Below, one piece after another: positions 5,609 to 6,063 of a stretch of 6,063 nucleotides of DNA. The translations under genes and the position numbers were made by a program. The DNA is taken from contig URWM01000105.1 of the NCBI GenBank assembly GCA_900551655.1, forward strand, positions 1-6,063. Direction: 5' to 3'. The first letter of the stretch is position 1, and the number at the start of each line of letters is the position of its first letter. The stretch is from an uncultured Collinsella sp. Its GTDB lineage: Bacteria; Actinomycetota; Coriobacteriia; Coriobacteriales; Coriobacteriaceae. The notes beneath the pieces were generated by a model. The model was not told where the DNA came from. It did no database searches and was given only the letters and a program-made list of their open reading frames with translations.

Positions 5609-5838
5609 GTGGGCAAAAAAGGGCAAATATGAGTACTGTTACCTTTTTAGTAGCAGGCAAAACCACCCAAAATGACGTCCGAGCGACCTCTATAACCCCC
5701 TAAAGCAGCCAACCCGACTGGTTTAAGGCGTATTGAAGCCAATTTTAATGAACATACTATAGGTTATGTTCATTATCTTTTTGGATGTAAATGCTATTCA
5801 CTTAGCAACAGTACTCATATTTGGCATTTTTTGCCCAC
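5609..5838. mobile_element. 230-bp MITE-like element with 32-bp terminal inverted repeats
   Basis: The left arm (5609-5640) and the reverse complement of the right arm (5807-5838) agree at 30 of 32 positions. They share GTGGGCAAAAAA, then three bases with two mismatches, then CAAATATGAGTACTGTT. A weaker symmetry continues inward to a matching TAGCA at 5651-5655 and, on the minus strand, 5792-5796. The interior is AT-rich compared with the genes and encodes nothing. Small size, long terminal repeats, no transposase and a position between two convergent genes suggest a non-autonomous miniature transposable element or a dispersed intergenic repeat. I find no target-site duplication at these borders, and the ends do not match an IS family that I can name. 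Two opposed copies of a short repeat, or a long structured RNA, are the alternatives. Confidence 0.55.
5746..5775. repeat. Palindrome inside the element, overlapping a promoter-like sequence
   Basis: TAATGAACATA (5746-5756) and TATGTTCATTA (5765-5775) are perfect 11-bp inverted arms around the eight-base CTATAGGT. On the plus strand TTGAAG (5733-5738) and TACTAT (5755-5760), 16 bases apart, resemble a promoter whose -10 lies in the palindrome. On the minus strand TATAGT lies in the same place but without a -35. No gene follows in either direction within the element. Confidence 0.5.
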
Positions 5839-5867
5839 CGCCATATAACTAACGCCCTATAGCAGAC

Positions 5868-5902
5868 AAAAAACAGGCCGCAGCCCATCGCTGCGGCCTG
5901 TT
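5868..5902 (-). terminator. Intrinsic terminator of the Nramp-like gene
   Basis: The 12-bp perfect arms 5891-5902 and 5872-5883 (AACAGGCCGCAG on the plus strand) enclose a seven-base loop. On the minus strand the hairpin runs straight into six T (5873-5868). It begins about 18 bases after the stop codon of the minus-strand gene at 5921. Confidence 0.9.
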
Positions 5903-5920
5903 CGGAAGCAAAAGTGGGCG

Positions 5921-6063
5921 CTACGCGCCGTAGCCCATCGCTTGCAGCACAAACATGACGACCGTCAGCACCGTAATCACGCCGATAGTCGCCCACGTGA
6001 GCACGTTCCATACTCTGCCGTTGCGGTTGGCGCCCATAAGGTGGCGATCCGCCGCGATAACTA
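5921..6063 (-). CDS. C-terminal end of a probable Nramp-family metal transporter
   Basis: Forty-six codons and a TAG stop remain of a gene that continues beyond the right edge. The visible protein is a short polar stretch, ADRHLMGANRNGRVWN, then one hydrophobic helix, VLTWATIGVITVLTVVMFVL, and a short tail AMGYGA. The pattern LMG-x(3)-N-x-R-x-x-N followed by a last Trp- and Thr-containing membrane helix resembles the C-terminus of proton-coupled Nramp/MntH transporters of manganese or iron. That is family recall from a short tail, so another multi-span membrane protein is possible. An intrinsic terminator follows closely, which supports this being a real gene end. Confidence 0.6.
   Translation of the reverse strand, partial: VIAADRHLMGANRNGRVWNVLTWATIGVITVLTVVMFVLQAMGYGA

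Noticed and set aside
5441..5626. Minus-strand 61-codon frame starting at TTG
   Set aside because: Rare start codon, no clear Shine-Dalgarno, Arg/Leu-rich product with no domain, and the start lies inside the inverted-repeat element.
5609..5838. Target-site duplication flanking the inverted-repeat element
   Set aside because: Bases just outside the arms (GGTCT on the left, CGCCA on the right) do not match, nor do they after shifting the border by a few bases.
5802..6011. Minus-strand 69-codon frame at the right end
   Set aside because: It overlaps the Nramp-like gene end in another frame and reads through that gene's terminator hairpin.

Overview
The window looks like a piece of a GC-rich bacterial chromosome, most plausibly a human-gut Coriobacteriia (Collinsella-like) genome. 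That placement is an inference from codon style, GC-rich third positions, AGGAGG-type ribosome binding sites and the flavour of the genes; no rRNA or other marker confirms it. The first 49 bases are not genomic. They are an Illumina Nextera P7 adapter with its i7 index, so position 1 is the raw end of an assembled contig and the biology starts at base 50.

Layout. 50-751 (-): a LacI-family repressor cut off by the adapter junction. 752-978: its promoter region, then the intrinsic terminator of the next operon. 979-2946 (-): a two-gene operon, ribokinase (rbsK, promoter-proximal) followed by a nucleoside hydrolase. 2947-3132: a divergent intergenic region with a well-formed ribokinase promoter overlapped by a perfect inverted repeat, GTTCAC-N6-GTGAAC. 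3133-5376 (+): a large membrane acyltransferase of the OatA type (acyltransferase-3 membrane domain plus extracellular SGNH domain). 5377-5920: a 544-base convergent intergenic region without a convincing gene. It holds a perfect 18-bp GC hairpin, a 230-bp element bounded by 32-bp nearly perfect inverted repeats with an internal palindrome, and a minus-strand terminator. 5921-6063 (-): the last 46 codons of a probable Nramp-type metal transporter that runs off the window.

How the genes fit. The hydrolase splits ribonucleosides into base and ribose, and the kinase converts ribose to ribose 5-phosphate, so the operon is a compact nucleoside or ribose salvage unit. The LacI-family protein downstream is a candidate regulator of it, but the inverted repeat over the rbsK promoter is not seen in the regulator's own promoter. 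The acyltransferase is a separate cell-envelope gene, probably O-acetylating peptidoglycan or another surface glycan.

The core genes are ordinary. The least explained sequence is the inverted-repeat element at 5609-5838, which looks like a non-autonomous mobile or dispersed repeat. I see no CRISPR array, tRNA or rRNA.
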